A stretch of 64,000 nt of DNA from an uncultured Flavobacteriales bacterium (GTDB lineage: Bacteria; Bacteroidota; Bacteroidia; Flavobacteriales_E; Vicingaceae), in NCBI GenBank assembly GCA_913056345.1, contig CAJXMH010000009.1:1-64000 (forward strand), read 5' to 3'. A model generated the notes under the pieces. That model was given only the letters and a program-made list of their open reading frames with translations. It had not been told where the DNA came from and made no database searches. Below, in pieces: positions 42,626 to 51,973 of the stretch. Both the position numbers and the translations under genes were made by a program. The number at the start of each line of letters is the position of its first letter. The first letter of the stretch is position 1.

Positions 42626-43945
42626 TTACTGAAACAGCTTCAAAATATCATTGCCGTTAGCAAGCAACATTAAGCTTAGTAGAATTACAATACCTGCTAC
42701 TTGAGCATATTCCATCACCTTATCATGAGGTTTTCTGCCGGTGATGATTTCATAGATCAAAAACATCACATGTCCGCCATCTAAGGCAGGAATGGGTAGA
42801 ATATTCATGATGGCTAGAATAATAGACAAGAATGCGGTGAAGTTCCAAAAGCGTTCCCAATTCCACTGGGGTGAGAAAGCTTTACCAATGGTTATAAAGC
42901 CACCAAGTGACTTGTAGGCTTCAGTTTCAGGTTTAAAGATCAATTTGATCTGTTTGATGTAATTCTCAAAAGAGTCGTAGGCTTTATTGATTCCAGCAGG
43001 GATGGATTCCAACAGGCCGTATTGCTGGGTTGCCAACTCAATTTGTTGGTCGGGTGGAGTAATAGCAAAACCCAAGGTGCCTTGCTCACTTACAGAGGCT
43101 TGTAGTTGAACTTCGCTACCGTTCCTCTCAACCGTAACCAAAACCTCTTCCCCTTTATGTCTCTTTAAGTATTTGACTACATCTTGAAAAAAGGGAGTCT
43201 CTGTTTGGTCTATGCGAACAAGTACATCATTTTCTTGCAAGCCTGCGGTTTCCGCTGCTGAACCGCTCATTACCTGCTCAACTTGAGGTAAGTAAGCAGG
43301 CTCCATAAAGGATTGCTGCTTTTTGATCATAGCTGCAACAGTTCCTATGGGAATGTTAATGTTTTTTCGCGCACCATCTCTTTCAACAGCGATGGTTTTG
43401 GCGTCCTCAAGCAAGATCTTAAGTGGAATGTCGCTGAACTTTTCAACTTTCTCTCCATCAACATCTAGAATCTTATCCCCATTTCTGAGTCCCATCTGAA
43501 TAGCAGTTGAATCTGCATAAATTCCGTAGGTTAGATTTTCGGTTGGAATGTACTGTGTACCCCAAACAAAAAGTACCATGGCGTAGATTGCCATGCCTAA
43601 GATTACATTGACTGTAACCCCACCAATCATAATGATTAACCTTTGCCAAGCCGGCTTAGACCGAAATTCCCAAGGCTTTGGTGGCTCTTTCATTTGCTCC
43701 TTATCCATAGATTCGTCGATCATGCCGGCAATTTTTACGTAGCCACCAAGTGGCAACCAACCTACACCGTATTCCGTTTCACCTTTTTTTGTTTTAAATA
43801 AAGAGAACCAAGGGTCAAAGAAGAGGTAAAATTTCTCCACTTTGGTTTTAAAGAGTTTGGCAGGAATAAAGTGTCCTAATTCATGCAGAACCACTAAAAT
43901 GGATAAACTAAGGATTAATTGACTGGCTTGTATAAGTATTTCCAT
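42626..43945 (-). CDS. rseP: RseP-type site-2 zinc metalloprotease
   Basis: A 439-residue intramembrane protease that cleaves anti-sigma factors and other membrane substrates. The zinc site is HELGH (21-25) in the first helix. Two PDZ-like domains follow (YGIYADSTAIQMGLRNGDKILDVDGE; PQVEQVMSGSAAETAGLQENDVLVRID) and the last helices carry NILPIPALDGGHVMF, the LDG motif. A longer frame starts at 44026, but MEILIQASQ at 43945 gives the standard N-terminus. It follows dxr by 73 bases on the same strand, a common arrangement. It may act on the anti-sigma factor at 20976. Confidence 0.93.
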   Translation of the reverse strand: MEILIQASQLILSLSILVVLHELGHFIPAKLFKTKVEKFYLFFDPWFSLFKTKKGETEYGVGWLPLGGYVKIAGMIDESMDKEQMKEPPKPWEFRSKPAWQRLIIMIGGVTVNVILGMAIYAMVLFVWGTQYIPTENLTYGIYADSTAIQMGLRNGDKILDVDGEKVEKFSDIPLKILLEDAKTIAVERDGARKNINIPIGTVAAMIKKQQSFMEPAYLPQVEQVMSGSAAETAGLQENDVLVRIDQTETPFFQDVVKYLKRHKGEEVLVTVERNGSEVQLQASVSEQGTLGFAITPPDQQIELATQQYGLLESIPAGINKAYDSFENYIKQIKLIFKPETEAYKSLGGFITIGKAFSPQWNWERFWNFTAFLSIILAIMNILPIPALDGGHVMFLIYEIITGRKPHDKVMEYAQVAGIVILLSLMLLANGNDILKLFQ

Positions 43946-44018
43946 TTCAAAAAATTGTGCGGCAAAAGTAAGGATTAAAGCATGATGTAAAGGGCAAACG
44001 AATAAGCCCTGTAAAGGT

Positions 44019-45194
44019 TTAAGCATTCTTAAGAACCAGCTCCTCTGCCATTGCTCTGGCTTCGGAGTCGCATGCTATGTAATCGTTGAGCTTAGGCTCC
44101 TTTACAAAGGTGCAGTGCTCCATCACTTCTTGGTTGATCTCACCAATTTTTAAAAAGCCAATTTTACTTTTTCTAAAAGCAAGATTCGTGATCTCATTCG
44201 CCGCATTTAAGGCACATGCGGCGGTTCCTCCTAGCTCTAAGGCTCGGTATGAAAGAGCGAGATTTAGGAAAGTATCTTCATCTGCTTTTTCAAAGCTTAG
44301 TTGTGGATAGTCAAGAAAATTAAATCGAGGAAAACTATTGGCTAATCTGTTGGGATAGGCCATGGCATATTGAATGGGTAATTTCATATCAGGCAAACCC
44401 ATCTGCGCTTTCATGCTACCATCTTCAAACTGCACTACAGAGTGGATAATAGATTGAGGGTGCACGATCACATCAATTTGTTCATTCTTGAGGTCGAAAA
44501 GCCATTTGGCTTCAATTACTTCAAGGCCTTTATTCATCAAGCTTGCAGAGTCTATAGTGATCTTAGCTCCCATCTCCCAATTGGGGTGTTTTAGCGCCTG
44601 CTGAACTGTGACTTTTTCCAATTCTGACTTTTTCATTCCTCTAAAAGGACCTCCTGAGGCAGTTAGGTAGATCTTTTCAATGGGGTTGTGAAACTCGCCC
44701 ACCATGCATTGAAAAAGAGCGGAGTGTTCAGAATCTACCGGCAGTAGAGGGACATTATTTTCATTAGCTAGCTTGCTAACTAGCTCTCCCGCAACCACCA
44801 ATGTTTCTTTGTTGGCAAGTGCTATGGGCTTCTTCGCTTTAATGGCTGCTAATGTAGGCTTAAGACCAGCATACCCAACTAATGCAGTAAGCACAAGGTC
44901 TACCTCATCCATTTCAACTACTTGACAAAGCGATTCATCACCAGCATAAGTTTTAATATCGTGCTTCCAAAGCGCATCGTTTACCTTTTCATACTGTGTT
45001 TCATCTACGATTACCACTGTATTGGGCTTAAAATCAATTGCTTGTTTGATCAATAAATCAGCGTTTGAATGGGCTGTCAGCACAGCAACTTCAAATTTTT
45101 CAGGATGTTCATGAACTACTTCAAGTGCTTGACAACCAATAGATCCGGTTGATCCAAGAATTGCAATCTTCTTTTTTTTTACTGAGTTATTCAT
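44019..45194 (-). CDS. dxr: 1-deoxy-D-xylulose-5-phosphate reductoisomerase
   Basis: A 391-residue enzyme of the MEP isoprenoid pathway, converting DXP to MEP with NADPH. The nucleotide-binding motif is AILGSTGSIGCQALEVV near the N-terminus. Metal and substrate-binding regions are LLPVDSEHSALFQCM, ASGGPFRG, HPNWEMGAKITIDSASLMNKGLEVIEAKWLF and HPQSIIHSVVQFEDGS. The length is usual. Isoprenoids made by this path also feed the carotenoid genes at 8-10 kb and undecaprenyl phosphate for the glycan cluster. Confidence 0.97.
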   Translation of the reverse strand: MNNSVKKKKIAILGSTGSIGCQALEVVHEHPEKFEVAVLTAHSNADLLIKQAIDFKPNTVVIVDETQYEKVNDALWKHDIKTYAGDESLCQVVEMDEVDLVLTALVGYAGLKPTLAAIKAKKPIALANKETLVVAGELVSKLANENNVPLLPVDSEHSALFQCMVGEFHNPIEKIYLTASGGPFRGMKKSELEKVTVQQALKHPNWEMGAKITIDSASLMNKGLEVIEAKWLFDLKNEQIDVIVHPQSIIHSVVQFEDGSMKAQMGLPDMKLPIQYAMAYPNRLANSFPRFNFLDYPQLSFEKADEDTFLNLALSYRALELGGTAACALNAANEITNLAFRKSKIGFLKIGEINQEVMEHCTFVKEPKLNDYIACDSEARAMAEELVLKNA

Positions 45195-45290
45195 AAAATT
45201 CTAAACCTTTTTTCTAGATAGTTCGTAAATTCAATGCCCTGTTTGCGGTAAAGCTAATTTATTAAAACAGGATAAATAACATTATCTACC

Positions 45291-45458
45291 ATGAGTAAGC
45301 AAAATTCTTTAAGAAGAACTTTGATATCGTGCTTAATCGTAATTTTTCTTTCCGCTTTGAGCTGGAGTATTCAGAATTACATGGAAGAGCACAATGACCC
45401 TTCTGAACCTTTTGAGGCAAGTATTAATTTATATGAGGCTGAGCACTCAATGCATTAG
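45291..45458 (+). CDS. Small single-span membrane protein
   Basis: A 55-residue frame read directly: start ATG at 45291, stop TAG at 45456-45458. An N-terminal basic stretch (MSKQNSLRRT) is followed by one membrane span (about 11-26, LISCLIVIFLSALSWS) and a short acidic end (YMEEHNDPSEPFEASINLYEAEHSMH). It fills the gap between the divergent dxr and the convergent vWA gene, with stop codons adjacent. No family was recognised. Coding character is plausible, but at this length a chance frame cannot be excluded. Confidence 0.5.
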   Translation: MSKQNSLRRTLISCLIVIFLSALSWSIQNYMEEHNDPSEPFEASINLYEAEHSMH

Positions 45459-46715
45459 TTAGCGCAAAGCACTTTTCTTTACTTCCTCTAGTACTTTTTT
45501 AGTGTCACCTTTATTTTTACAACGAATTAGTTGACCACTTCCGAGTTCAGCGATCTCTTTCAGTGATTTTTTAGTCCACTTTTCATTTTTGATTCCTAGA
45601 ACCCAGGTATGAAGGCCGTTAGCTGCATTTTTTTCTATTTTTCGCCTAAGGCTTTTGTTGCGTTTTCCTATATCAAAGGCACCATCAGTAGCTAAAATAA
45701 TTAGGTTGTTCCCTTTTTCAATAAATTGTTTGTTACCCGTTTGTAAGGCAAGTTTTAGTCCTTTTACTGCCTGCGTACTTCCCTCGGCTTCAATGCTTTC
45801 AATTTGCGATTGGATCAAGGCTTTCTCTATGCCTGAACTTGGAGGTAAAAGGAGACGAGCATTCCCTGCATAGGTTACAATACTTAAATAGTCTTCTGCT
45901 CTCAGTGGTCCTAATAATTCGATCATGGTCTCTTGTAGCAGTTCCATTTTATCGCCTTCTCGCATAGAAGTAGAGGCATCGATCAAAAACACGATATTAT
46001 TGGGTTTGTATTCCGACCCTAAAAGGCTTTCATCTACAGTTTTCTTGATGGGCTCTTCCACCTCTTTTTGGACTGCTGTTTCAGTTTGAGCAGTGGTATC
46101 ATTATTGCCAAAAAGTTTTTCTAGCAATGAGGGTTGTTTTCTTCTCTCCTCTGGGCTTAGACGGGTTTTTTCTTTTTCAACCTCAGGAGGTTTTTCATTT
46201 TGGGTTTCAGTTAGTGCCAGGTCTTCTTCCTCAGGAGACTGCTCTGTCACGTTAAAGTTTACTTGTTGATATTCTCCTGCTTCTTCTTTTTCATAAACGC
46301 CTGTTTTAGGATTTAGAGTAAAAGTTCCCCCTCCACCAAAACTTGGGCAGGCTTGACGGTCGTTTTGTGGCACTTTAATTACTCTAGTATTTAACTGTAA
46401 TTCAATTGGGTCCTCATATTTACTTAGGTAGATCTTTACTGTTTCAGTTAACTTTCCCTTTTTCTTTGGATTGAGTTTTATTCGAATAGGAACGCTTCTT
46501 CTTGGTGGAATTTGCTTGGAAAAAATGCGCGAGCTAACGTTAGCTGCGCTTTCAACTCTCAAAATGGATAGTGTTTCTTCACTTGGGTTTTGAAGTTGGA
46601 TGTCAACCACATCTTCTTTGGCGTTTCGGATGGGCTTTAATTCGAAGGTTTTTTGTTGTGCAAAAGTTGGGAGTAGGTAGCCAATAAAAAAGAAAAGCGT
46701 TATGCAATGTTTCAT
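45459..46715 (-). CDS. Exported von Willebrand factor A-domain protein
   Basis: A 418-residue protein with signal peptide (MKHCITLFFFIGYLLPTFAQ). Residues about 20-115 form an immunoglobulin-like domain of the DUF1573/ASPM type (LQNPSEETLSILRVESAAN, PPRRSVPIRIKLNPKKKGKLTETVKIYL). A Gln- and Glu-rich linker with TQNEKPPEVEKEKTRLSPEERRKQ follows. The vWA domain starts at about 240 with NIVFLIDASTSMREGDKM (the MIDAS DxSxS motif), a later Thr in AEGSTQAVKGL and ATDGAFD. It probably binds protein ligands outside the inner membrane. Confidence 0.87.
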   Translation of the reverse strand: MKHCITLFFFIGYLLPTFAQQKTFELKPIRNAKEDVVDIQLQNPSEETLSILRVESAANVSSRIFSKQIPPRRSVPIRIKLNPKKKGKLTETVKIYLSKYEDPIELQLNTRVIKVPQNDRQACPSFGGGGTFTLNPKTGVYEKEEAGEYQQVNFNVTEQSPEEEDLALTETQNEKPPEVEKEKTRLSPEERRKQPSLLEKLFGNNDTTAQTETAVQKEVEEPIKKTVDESLLGSEYKPNNIVFLIDASTSMREGDKMELLQETMIELLGPLRAEDYLSIVTYAGNARLLLPPSSGIEKALIQSQIESIEAEGSTQAVKGLKLALQTGNKQFIEKGNNLIILATDGAFDIGKRNKSLRRKIEKNAANGLHTWVLGIKNEKWTKKSLKEIAELGSGQLIRCKNKGDTKKVLEEVKKSALR

Positions 46716-46886
46716 CTGTTTATCAATTCGATCTATGTAAAGGAAGGCAAATAGAATACCAAAGTCATTAAACTACTTGCTTTACTGCTTCATTTTTACA
46801 CAATTGGCTCTAAGGGCAAATATGCTGTTATTTGCTAATGTAGTTTCAAAACATCTACGAGCTTTGACTTGCATAGGTTTGATCCC

Positions 46887-47567
46887 TTACTTTTTAGCAA
46901 CCCCATAAACAATGTAGCAGCTTTTTTTTGGGAGTAATTTCTCAATGACATGATCAAGATAGCCCAAGAACTGTCGTTGTTTTTCTGATCTACCAAAGGT
47001 GCCTAAAAACCCTGCGGTCCCATAACTTAAATCAGAAAAATCAGAAAAAAGAGCGTTTACTTCATTAAGCCTTAAGTAGTTCCAAGCAGCACCCCATTTC
47101 ACAAACTTTTTTCTGAAGAAAATATGTAAAGGCGAGGCTTCCAAGTTTTCAGCAAATAATAATTGTCCTCCCGGTTTCAGTGCTTTATAGATTTGATCTA
47201 TGACTTCTTTCTTTTTTTCATCCTGTCCATCTCTACTTATTCCGCCTAGGATTGACTTGAAAACGATGATATCAAATTCATTTTCAAAGGGAATCTTAAG
47301 GGCATCTATCGCCTGATATTCTATTTTACTCTGTAATTCAGGAAACTTATCATGCAACTTGCTAGCGGTTTTATGAGGATTTTCTAGATCAGAGCAGATT
47401 ACCGAATGATCTAGGCTTGCCAACCACAAAGAAAGTCCACCTTCATTCCCCCCTAATTCTAAACACTTAAGGCCCGCTTTATCAGAGGGTACATTTTTTT
47501 TCCAAAAATTGAGTGCTTTTGACCAGTTTACCGTATCCCATGCAAGAATGTCACTGTTTTTCATCAT
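46887..47567 (-). CDS. Class I SAM-dependent methyltransferase
   Basis: A 226-residue methyltransferase with motif I LKCLELGGNEGGLSLWLAS, an acidic end of strand two (VICSDLE), and motif IV (FDIIVFKSILGG) followed by ALKPGGQLLFAENLEA. The AdoMet fold is clear; the substrate is unknown. It is divergent from the flippase gene at the edge of the glycan cluster, so it may methylate a sugar or lipid, which is only inferred. Confidence 0.85.
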   Translation of the reverse strand: MMKNSDILAWDTVNWSKALNFWKKNVPSDKAGLKCLELGGNEGGLSLWLASLDHSVICSDLENPHKTASKLHDKFPELQSKIEYQAIDALKIPFENEFDIIVFKSILGGISRDGQDEKKKEVIDQIYKALKPGGQLLFAENLEASPLHIFFRKKFVKWGAAWNYLRLNEVNALFSDFSDLSYGTAGFLGTFGRSEKQRQFLGYLDHVIEKLLPKKSCYIVYGVAKK

Positions 47568-47696
47568 TACTACATTATTTCCAACTAGTCTTTGAGATAG
47601 TAAATGTGCGTAGAATTAATATTTTTAACAAAACATCTTTAAATAGTTCATGGCACAAGCACCTTTCCGTCTTAAAATAAGTTCATTTTTGTACAC

Positions 47697-48968
47697 GTGA
47701 GCAATCGGTTTAAATTAAAATCTGAATTTCTTAAGAATTCATTCACCTTGATTATAGGTACAGGATTATCCCAAACCATACCTGTTTTGCTTCAGTTCCC
47801 TTTGAGAAGAATGTTTTCTCCCTCAGAATTTGGTGTGTATGCTATCTATTCGAGTATTGTTTCAGTCTTAGCTATTCTAGCCAATTTCAGATACGCTAAT
47901 ACGGTTTTAATTCCCAAAAAGGAAGAAGACGGGGCTAACCTCATGTTCGGCTCACTGCTTATTTCCTTTATTTTCTCCCTACTTGTGCTCTTGGTATTTA
48001 CATTCTTTGGGACAAGTATTATTGATTACTTCAATTTCCCCGAAGAATTGGAGAAATGGGGTTTCTTGATTCCCTTAAGTGTATTTCTTGTTTCATCCCA
48101 CCTAACTTTTGGGTTTTGGTTGAGTAGAAAGAAAGAGTTTAAAAAATTAGCGATAAATAAAGTTTCAAGAAGAACTGCAGAGGGCTTGTTTCAAATCACT
48201 TTGGGAAGTAAAGCTGTCAAAGGAGGTTTGATTATTGGAACCATCATAGGTGATATTATCAATTTTCTCACCTATGTTTTCCAAATTAGGAAGTCAGTTA
48301 TTCCCTTGCTAAGCAAGATAAGTTTTGCCAATATAAAAATTCAGATAGTCCGTTATGTAAAATTTCCTAAATACAGCTTGCTGCCCAGCTTTCTAGATAA
48401 TTTTAGTTTGATGTTGCCTGTTTTTATAATCACCGATTTTTATTCAGAAAGTATTACCGGCCAGTATGACCTTACTGCTAAGATCTTATCTGTGCCTTTA
48501 GCGCTTATATCAATTGCCTTATCTCAGGTATTAGTTCAAAAGATCGTTGAACAAAGAAATAACTCAAAACCAATAGCGAGTATTTTAAAACCTGTTTTTC
48601 TAACGCTTTTGAGTTTGTCGGCCCTCGGGGTTTTTGTGGTTCACTTTTTCGGAGAAAGTATCTTCGTGTTTGCCTTTGGAGAGCAATGGAAATTGGCAGG
48701 TGAGCTTTCGACTTACCTCATTTTTATTTATGGAATAAGGTTTATTGTTTCGCCTATGACATCTGTTTTCATTGCCTTAGAAGAGATAAAAATCAGCAGT
48801 ATTTGGCAAGTTTGTTATTTTGGTGCAATTTTATCTCTTTACTTACTTAAAGGCTGCGACCTGATCACATTTATATCTTACTTCATTTTGATTGATGTTA
48901 TTGCTTACAGCGTTTATGGTATTTTGATAATTATGATTTCAAAAAAGCATGATGGCTCACTCTCTTAA
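47697..48968 (+). CDS. Polysaccharide flippase (Wzx-like, MATE/MOP superfamily)
   Basis: A 423-residue integral membrane protein with about twelve hydrophobic segments. The N-terminus LKNSFTLIIGTGLSQTIPVLLQFPLRRMFSPSEFGVYAIYSS is typical of oligosaccharide flippases, followed by LIPKKEEDGANLMFGSLL. It would flip undecaprenyl-linked repeat units across the inner membrane. The start is GTG at 47697. It opens the rightward glycan arm and overlaps the next gene by 20 bases. Confidence 0.88.
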   Translation: MSNRFKLKSEFLKNSFTLIIGTGLSQTIPVLLQFPLRRMFSPSEFGVYAIYSSIVSVLAILANFRYANTVLIPKKEEDGANLMFGSLLISFIFSLLVLLVFTFFGTSIIDYFNFPEELEKWGFLIPLSVFLVSSHLTFGFWLSRKKEFKKLAINKVSRRTAEGLFQITLGSKAVKGGLIIGTIIGDIINFLTYVFQIRKSVIPLLSKISFANIKIQIVRYVKFPKYSLLPSFLDNFSLMLPVFIITDFYSESITGQYDLTAKILSVPLALISIALSQVLVQKIVEQRNNSKPIASILKPVFLTLLSLSALGVFVVHFFGESIFVFAFGEQWKLAGELSTYLIFIYGIRFIVSPMTSVFIALEEIKISSIWQVCYFGAILSLYLLKGCDLITFISYFILIDVIAYSVYGILIIMISKKHDGSLS

Positions 48969-50148
48969 AGAAAACCCTTTTCTTCTCAGACACTCTGCTA
49001 TTAGCCTTTATATTTTGATCTTGTTTTGGCTAGCGTTTGGGGTCTACCAAGAGAGCGGTATGGAATACGTGGATATAATAGTATATCATGGGCTTTCTAT
49101 CACAGTCTTTTATGCAGCTTTATTCTTCCTCTCTGATAAACTCGACTTTTCAATTCATAGTAAAACAATAAGTCCTGCGATAAGCGATAAATACAAGTAC
49201 AAGGCAGTTAAAGTCTTGAGTTTGGTTTGTTTTACATTTATCGGGTTCCATTTTGTGAAATTAGGCTTTGTGCCCGCCATAAAGGCGATAGGGAATGATA
49301 GTATGCTCGAGATAGCGAATATTCGCAGGGACATCACTGCCGAATCCCCTCTATTGATCAATTATATTTCAAGCATTATTCTTAAAGGAATACTGCCTTT
49401 TATCCTGTTGTATTTTGCCGTAAAGAATAATAAACTGTTCTTCAGTATCACACTCTTGATAGGAAGCTTCTATTGTTTTGGCTTGATGCAGAAAAGCTTC
49501 ATAATCATATTAGTAATTCCAAGTTTAATCTATGTTTCGGTGAAAAAAAAGTGGCTCTACGTGTTCACGAATGTTTTGGTAATCGTGAGCGTAGTTATAT
49601 CCTTGGGTTTGATCGCCAACCAGGGTGATTCTCCAGAATTGAAAAGCAAAAAGCCTGATGGTGAAGAAAAGGTTGGGGTGTTAGATTTAGTGGGAGGAAT
49701 TAAAGACAGGGTTCTATATGTACCGGGAAAAGTCGTAGCCAATTGGTTTCAACTCATTCCAGATGAGAAGCCTTTTTTACATGGTGATGGATATAATTTT
49801 TTGGCTAAACTAAGGGGTCGAGAATACACCGATTACTCAGTTGAACTTTATCCAATTATGTATCCAGAATATGCAGAAGTAGGCTATAAGGGAACTGTAA
49901 ATACGGCAACATTCGTTTACGATTATGCTAACTTTGGACTGAAAGGAATTATGATAGGAGGAGTCTTTCTGTCTCTTTTCATGGTTGTTCTTGAAAACCT
50001 TTTTGTACATGATCAGTTGCTAAAATTTAGCTTGAATCTTTTCCCAATGGTCTTGTTATCCTCCACCGCTTTATCAACACTGCTGTTTTCAGGAGGCTGG
50101 TTTTTTCTAATAACATTATATATCCTATTTTTAAAAAAAGACTATTAA
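48949..50148 (+). CDS. O-antigen polymerase-like membrane protein (Wzy-like)
   Basis: A 399-residue polytopic protein with about ten hydrophobic segments and a large periplasmic loop (about 230-315) containing GDGYNFLAKLRGREYTDYSVELYPIMYPEYAEVGY. Position after the flippase, and the topology of a large periplasmic loop between helices, point to a repeat-unit polymerase. Wzy proteins are too variable to name from sequence alone. Its start overlaps the flippase end; an adjacent second ATG at 48952 is an alternative. Confidence 0.65.
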   Translation: MMAHSLKENPFLLRHSAISLYILILFWLAFGVYQESGMEYVDIIVYHGLSITVFYAALFFLSDKLDFSIHSKTISPAISDKYKYKAVKVLSLVCFTFIGFHFVKLGFVPAIKAIGNDSMLEIANIRRDITAESPLLINYISSIILKGILPFILLYFAVKNNKLFFSITLLIGSFYCFGLMQKSFIIILVIPSLIYVSVKKKWLYVFTNVLVIVSVVISLGLIANQGDSPELKSKKPDGEEKVGVLDLVGGIKDRVLYVPGKVVANWFQLIPDEKPFLHGDGYNFLAKLRGREYTDYSVELYPIMYPEYAEVGYKGTVNTATFVYDYANFGLKGIMIGGVFLSLFMVVLENLFVHDQLLKFSLNLFPMVLLSSTALSTLLFSGGWFFLITLYILFLKKDY

Positions 50149-50155
50149 AAACTGA

Positions 50156-51973
50156 ATGTGCGGAATAACTGGAGTAATTGAGAAGTTAGGTCAGAAGGTT
50201 GACAGGCAAAAGGTAAAGGAGGTTAATAGATCAATTAGCCATAGAGGGCCTGATAGCGAAGGTTATTTTTGGGGCAATAACTTTTCATTTGGCCATAGAA
50301 GACTTTCTATTATTGGTTTAGGAGAAGAGGGGCACCAACCGATGCACGATGAAGCTTCTTCAGAAAATGTACTAATATTCAATGGAGAAATATACAACTA
50401 CATAGAGCTTAAAAAAGAGCTCATTCAGAGCGGATTCTCTTTTCAAACCTCCACCGACACAGAGATTATTTTAAAGGCTTATGCCCATTGGGGGTCCAGT
50501 TGTGTCAATCACTTTAATGGCATGTGGGCTTTTGCCTTATGGGACAAGAAGAAGAACATCATTTTTTGCAGTAGAGATAGATTTGGGATCAAACCGTTTT
50601 ATTACAGAAATGCTAAAGAAAACTTTGTCTTTGGATCTGAGATAAAGCAAATCTTACCCTACCTAGAGGATGTTGTGGCCAATAAAAAGGTCTTAATCGA
50701 TTACCTTGTAGCTGGGCTTGAAGAGCACACAGACGGTACTTTTTTTAGTGAAATAAATAAGTTAGCTGGAGGGCATAATCTGATCTACGACCTAAATACG
50801 CATCAATTCAAGATTGAAAAGTATTATTCCATTCGGTTTAAAAACCTTCAAGATAGAGATGAAGAAAGTTCAATTAAACTATATAAGGAGCAATTAAATA
50901 AAGCAGTTAAGTTGCGACTAAGATCCGATGTGAAGGTTGGTAGCTGCTTAAGCGGAGGTTTAGATAGTTCATCAATCACTGCCATTGCCTCAAGCTTATA
51001 TCAGTCTGAAACGGATAAGTTCAATGCCATTCATGCAATTTCTAGAGATAAAAATACGGATGAAAGCAGCTTTGCAGAAAGTGTAGCAAAGCATTGTCAA
51101 GTTAAGTTGAATAAGATCGAGCCCAGCATAAACGACTTTAAACAGAACTTAGACGAAGTAATCTACACACAAGAAGAGCCGTTTGGAAGCCCGTCTATTT
51201 TCATGCAATATTTTGTAATGAAAAAAGCCAAAGAAATAGACTGTAAAGTACTTTTAGATGGGCAAGGAGGAGATGAAACCTTATTGGGTTATGAAAGCTA
51301 TTATCCTGCTTATTTAAAAAGTTTGGCCCTTAAGGAAAAAATTAAAGAGTTTTTTAACTCAAGTAAGAACTCTAAACTAAGCTTATTAGAACTGTTAAAA
51401 TACTACCTCTATTTTACCAACTATAAGCTAAGGCTTCGAAGGATTAAAAAGAAAAATAATTTCTTTAAAAAGGAGGTGCTTCAAAAATATGAGAGTACGG
51501 TCATTGAGGAGCAGAGTATCAACTATGCTAACATAGAGGATCTTCAAGTTCAAGAAATTGTAAAAACTCAATTGCCCCATTTACTCAAATACGAGGATAA
51601 GAACTCAATGAAAAATTCAATTGAGACTAGGCTACCTTTTATTGACTTTGAGACTTTAGAATGTGCCTTATCTTTGAACAATCGTTTTAAAATAAACCAG
51701 GGGTGGACTAAGTATTTATTGAGAAAAGCCGTTGAGCGATTATTGCCAAAATCTGTAGTATGGCGGAAGAACAAATTAGGATTTAATGCTCCTGAAGAAA
51801 GCTGGCTTGGTGAAATTCAAAGTGAGATGGAGGAGTCCATTAAAGCTTCTAAAATTCTTAAAGAGTTGATTGATCTAAATAAATTAAACTTCACAAAGTT
51901 GGACAAGAGAGCAAAGTGGAGATTATATAACGTATCGAAATGGGAGTCCTTGTATAATGTCAGCATCAAATAA
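50156..51973 (+). CDS. asnB: Asparagine synthase-like amidotransferase (AsnB family)
   Basis: A 605-residue glutamine-dependent amidotransferase. The N-terminal class II glutaminase begins MCGITGVIEK with Cys2 as the nucleophile, then RGPDSEG and FNGEIYNYIELKKEL. The synthetase domain has the PP-loop SGGLDSSS and DGQGGDETLLGYE. In glycan clusters such enzymes often amidate a uronic acid or other carboxyl group rather than making asparagine. It lies 7 bases after the polymerase-like gene and overlaps the next glycosyltransferase by 17 bases, which supports a glycan role here. Confidence 0.88.
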   Translation: MCGITGVIEKLGQKVDRQKVKEVNRSISHRGPDSEGYFWGNNFSFGHRRLSIIGLGEEGHQPMHDEASSENVLIFNGEIYNYIELKKELIQSGFSFQTSTDTEIILKAYAHWGSSCVNHFNGMWAFALWDKKKNIIFCSRDRFGIKPFYYRNAKENFVFGSEIKQILPYLEDVVANKKVLIDYLVAGLEEHTDGTFFSEINKLAGGHNLIYDLNTHQFKIEKYYSIRFKNLQDRDEESSIKLYKEQLNKAVKLRLRSDVKVGSCLSGGLDSSSITAIASSLYQSETDKFNAIHAISRDKNTDESSFAESVAKHCQVKLNKIEPSINDFKQNLDEVIYTQEEPFGSPSIFMQYFVMKKAKEIDCKVLLDGQGGDETLLGYESYYPAYLKSLALKEKIKEFFNSSKNSKLSLLELLKYYLYFTNYKLRLRRIKKKNNFFKKEVLQKYESTVIEEQSINYANIEDLQVQEIVKTQLPHLLKYEDKNSMKNSIETRLPFIDFETLECALSLNNRFKINQGWTKYLLRKAVERLLPKSVVWRKNKLGFNAPEESWLGEIQSEMEESIKASKILKELIDLNKLNFTKLDKRAKWRLYNVSKWESLYNVSIK

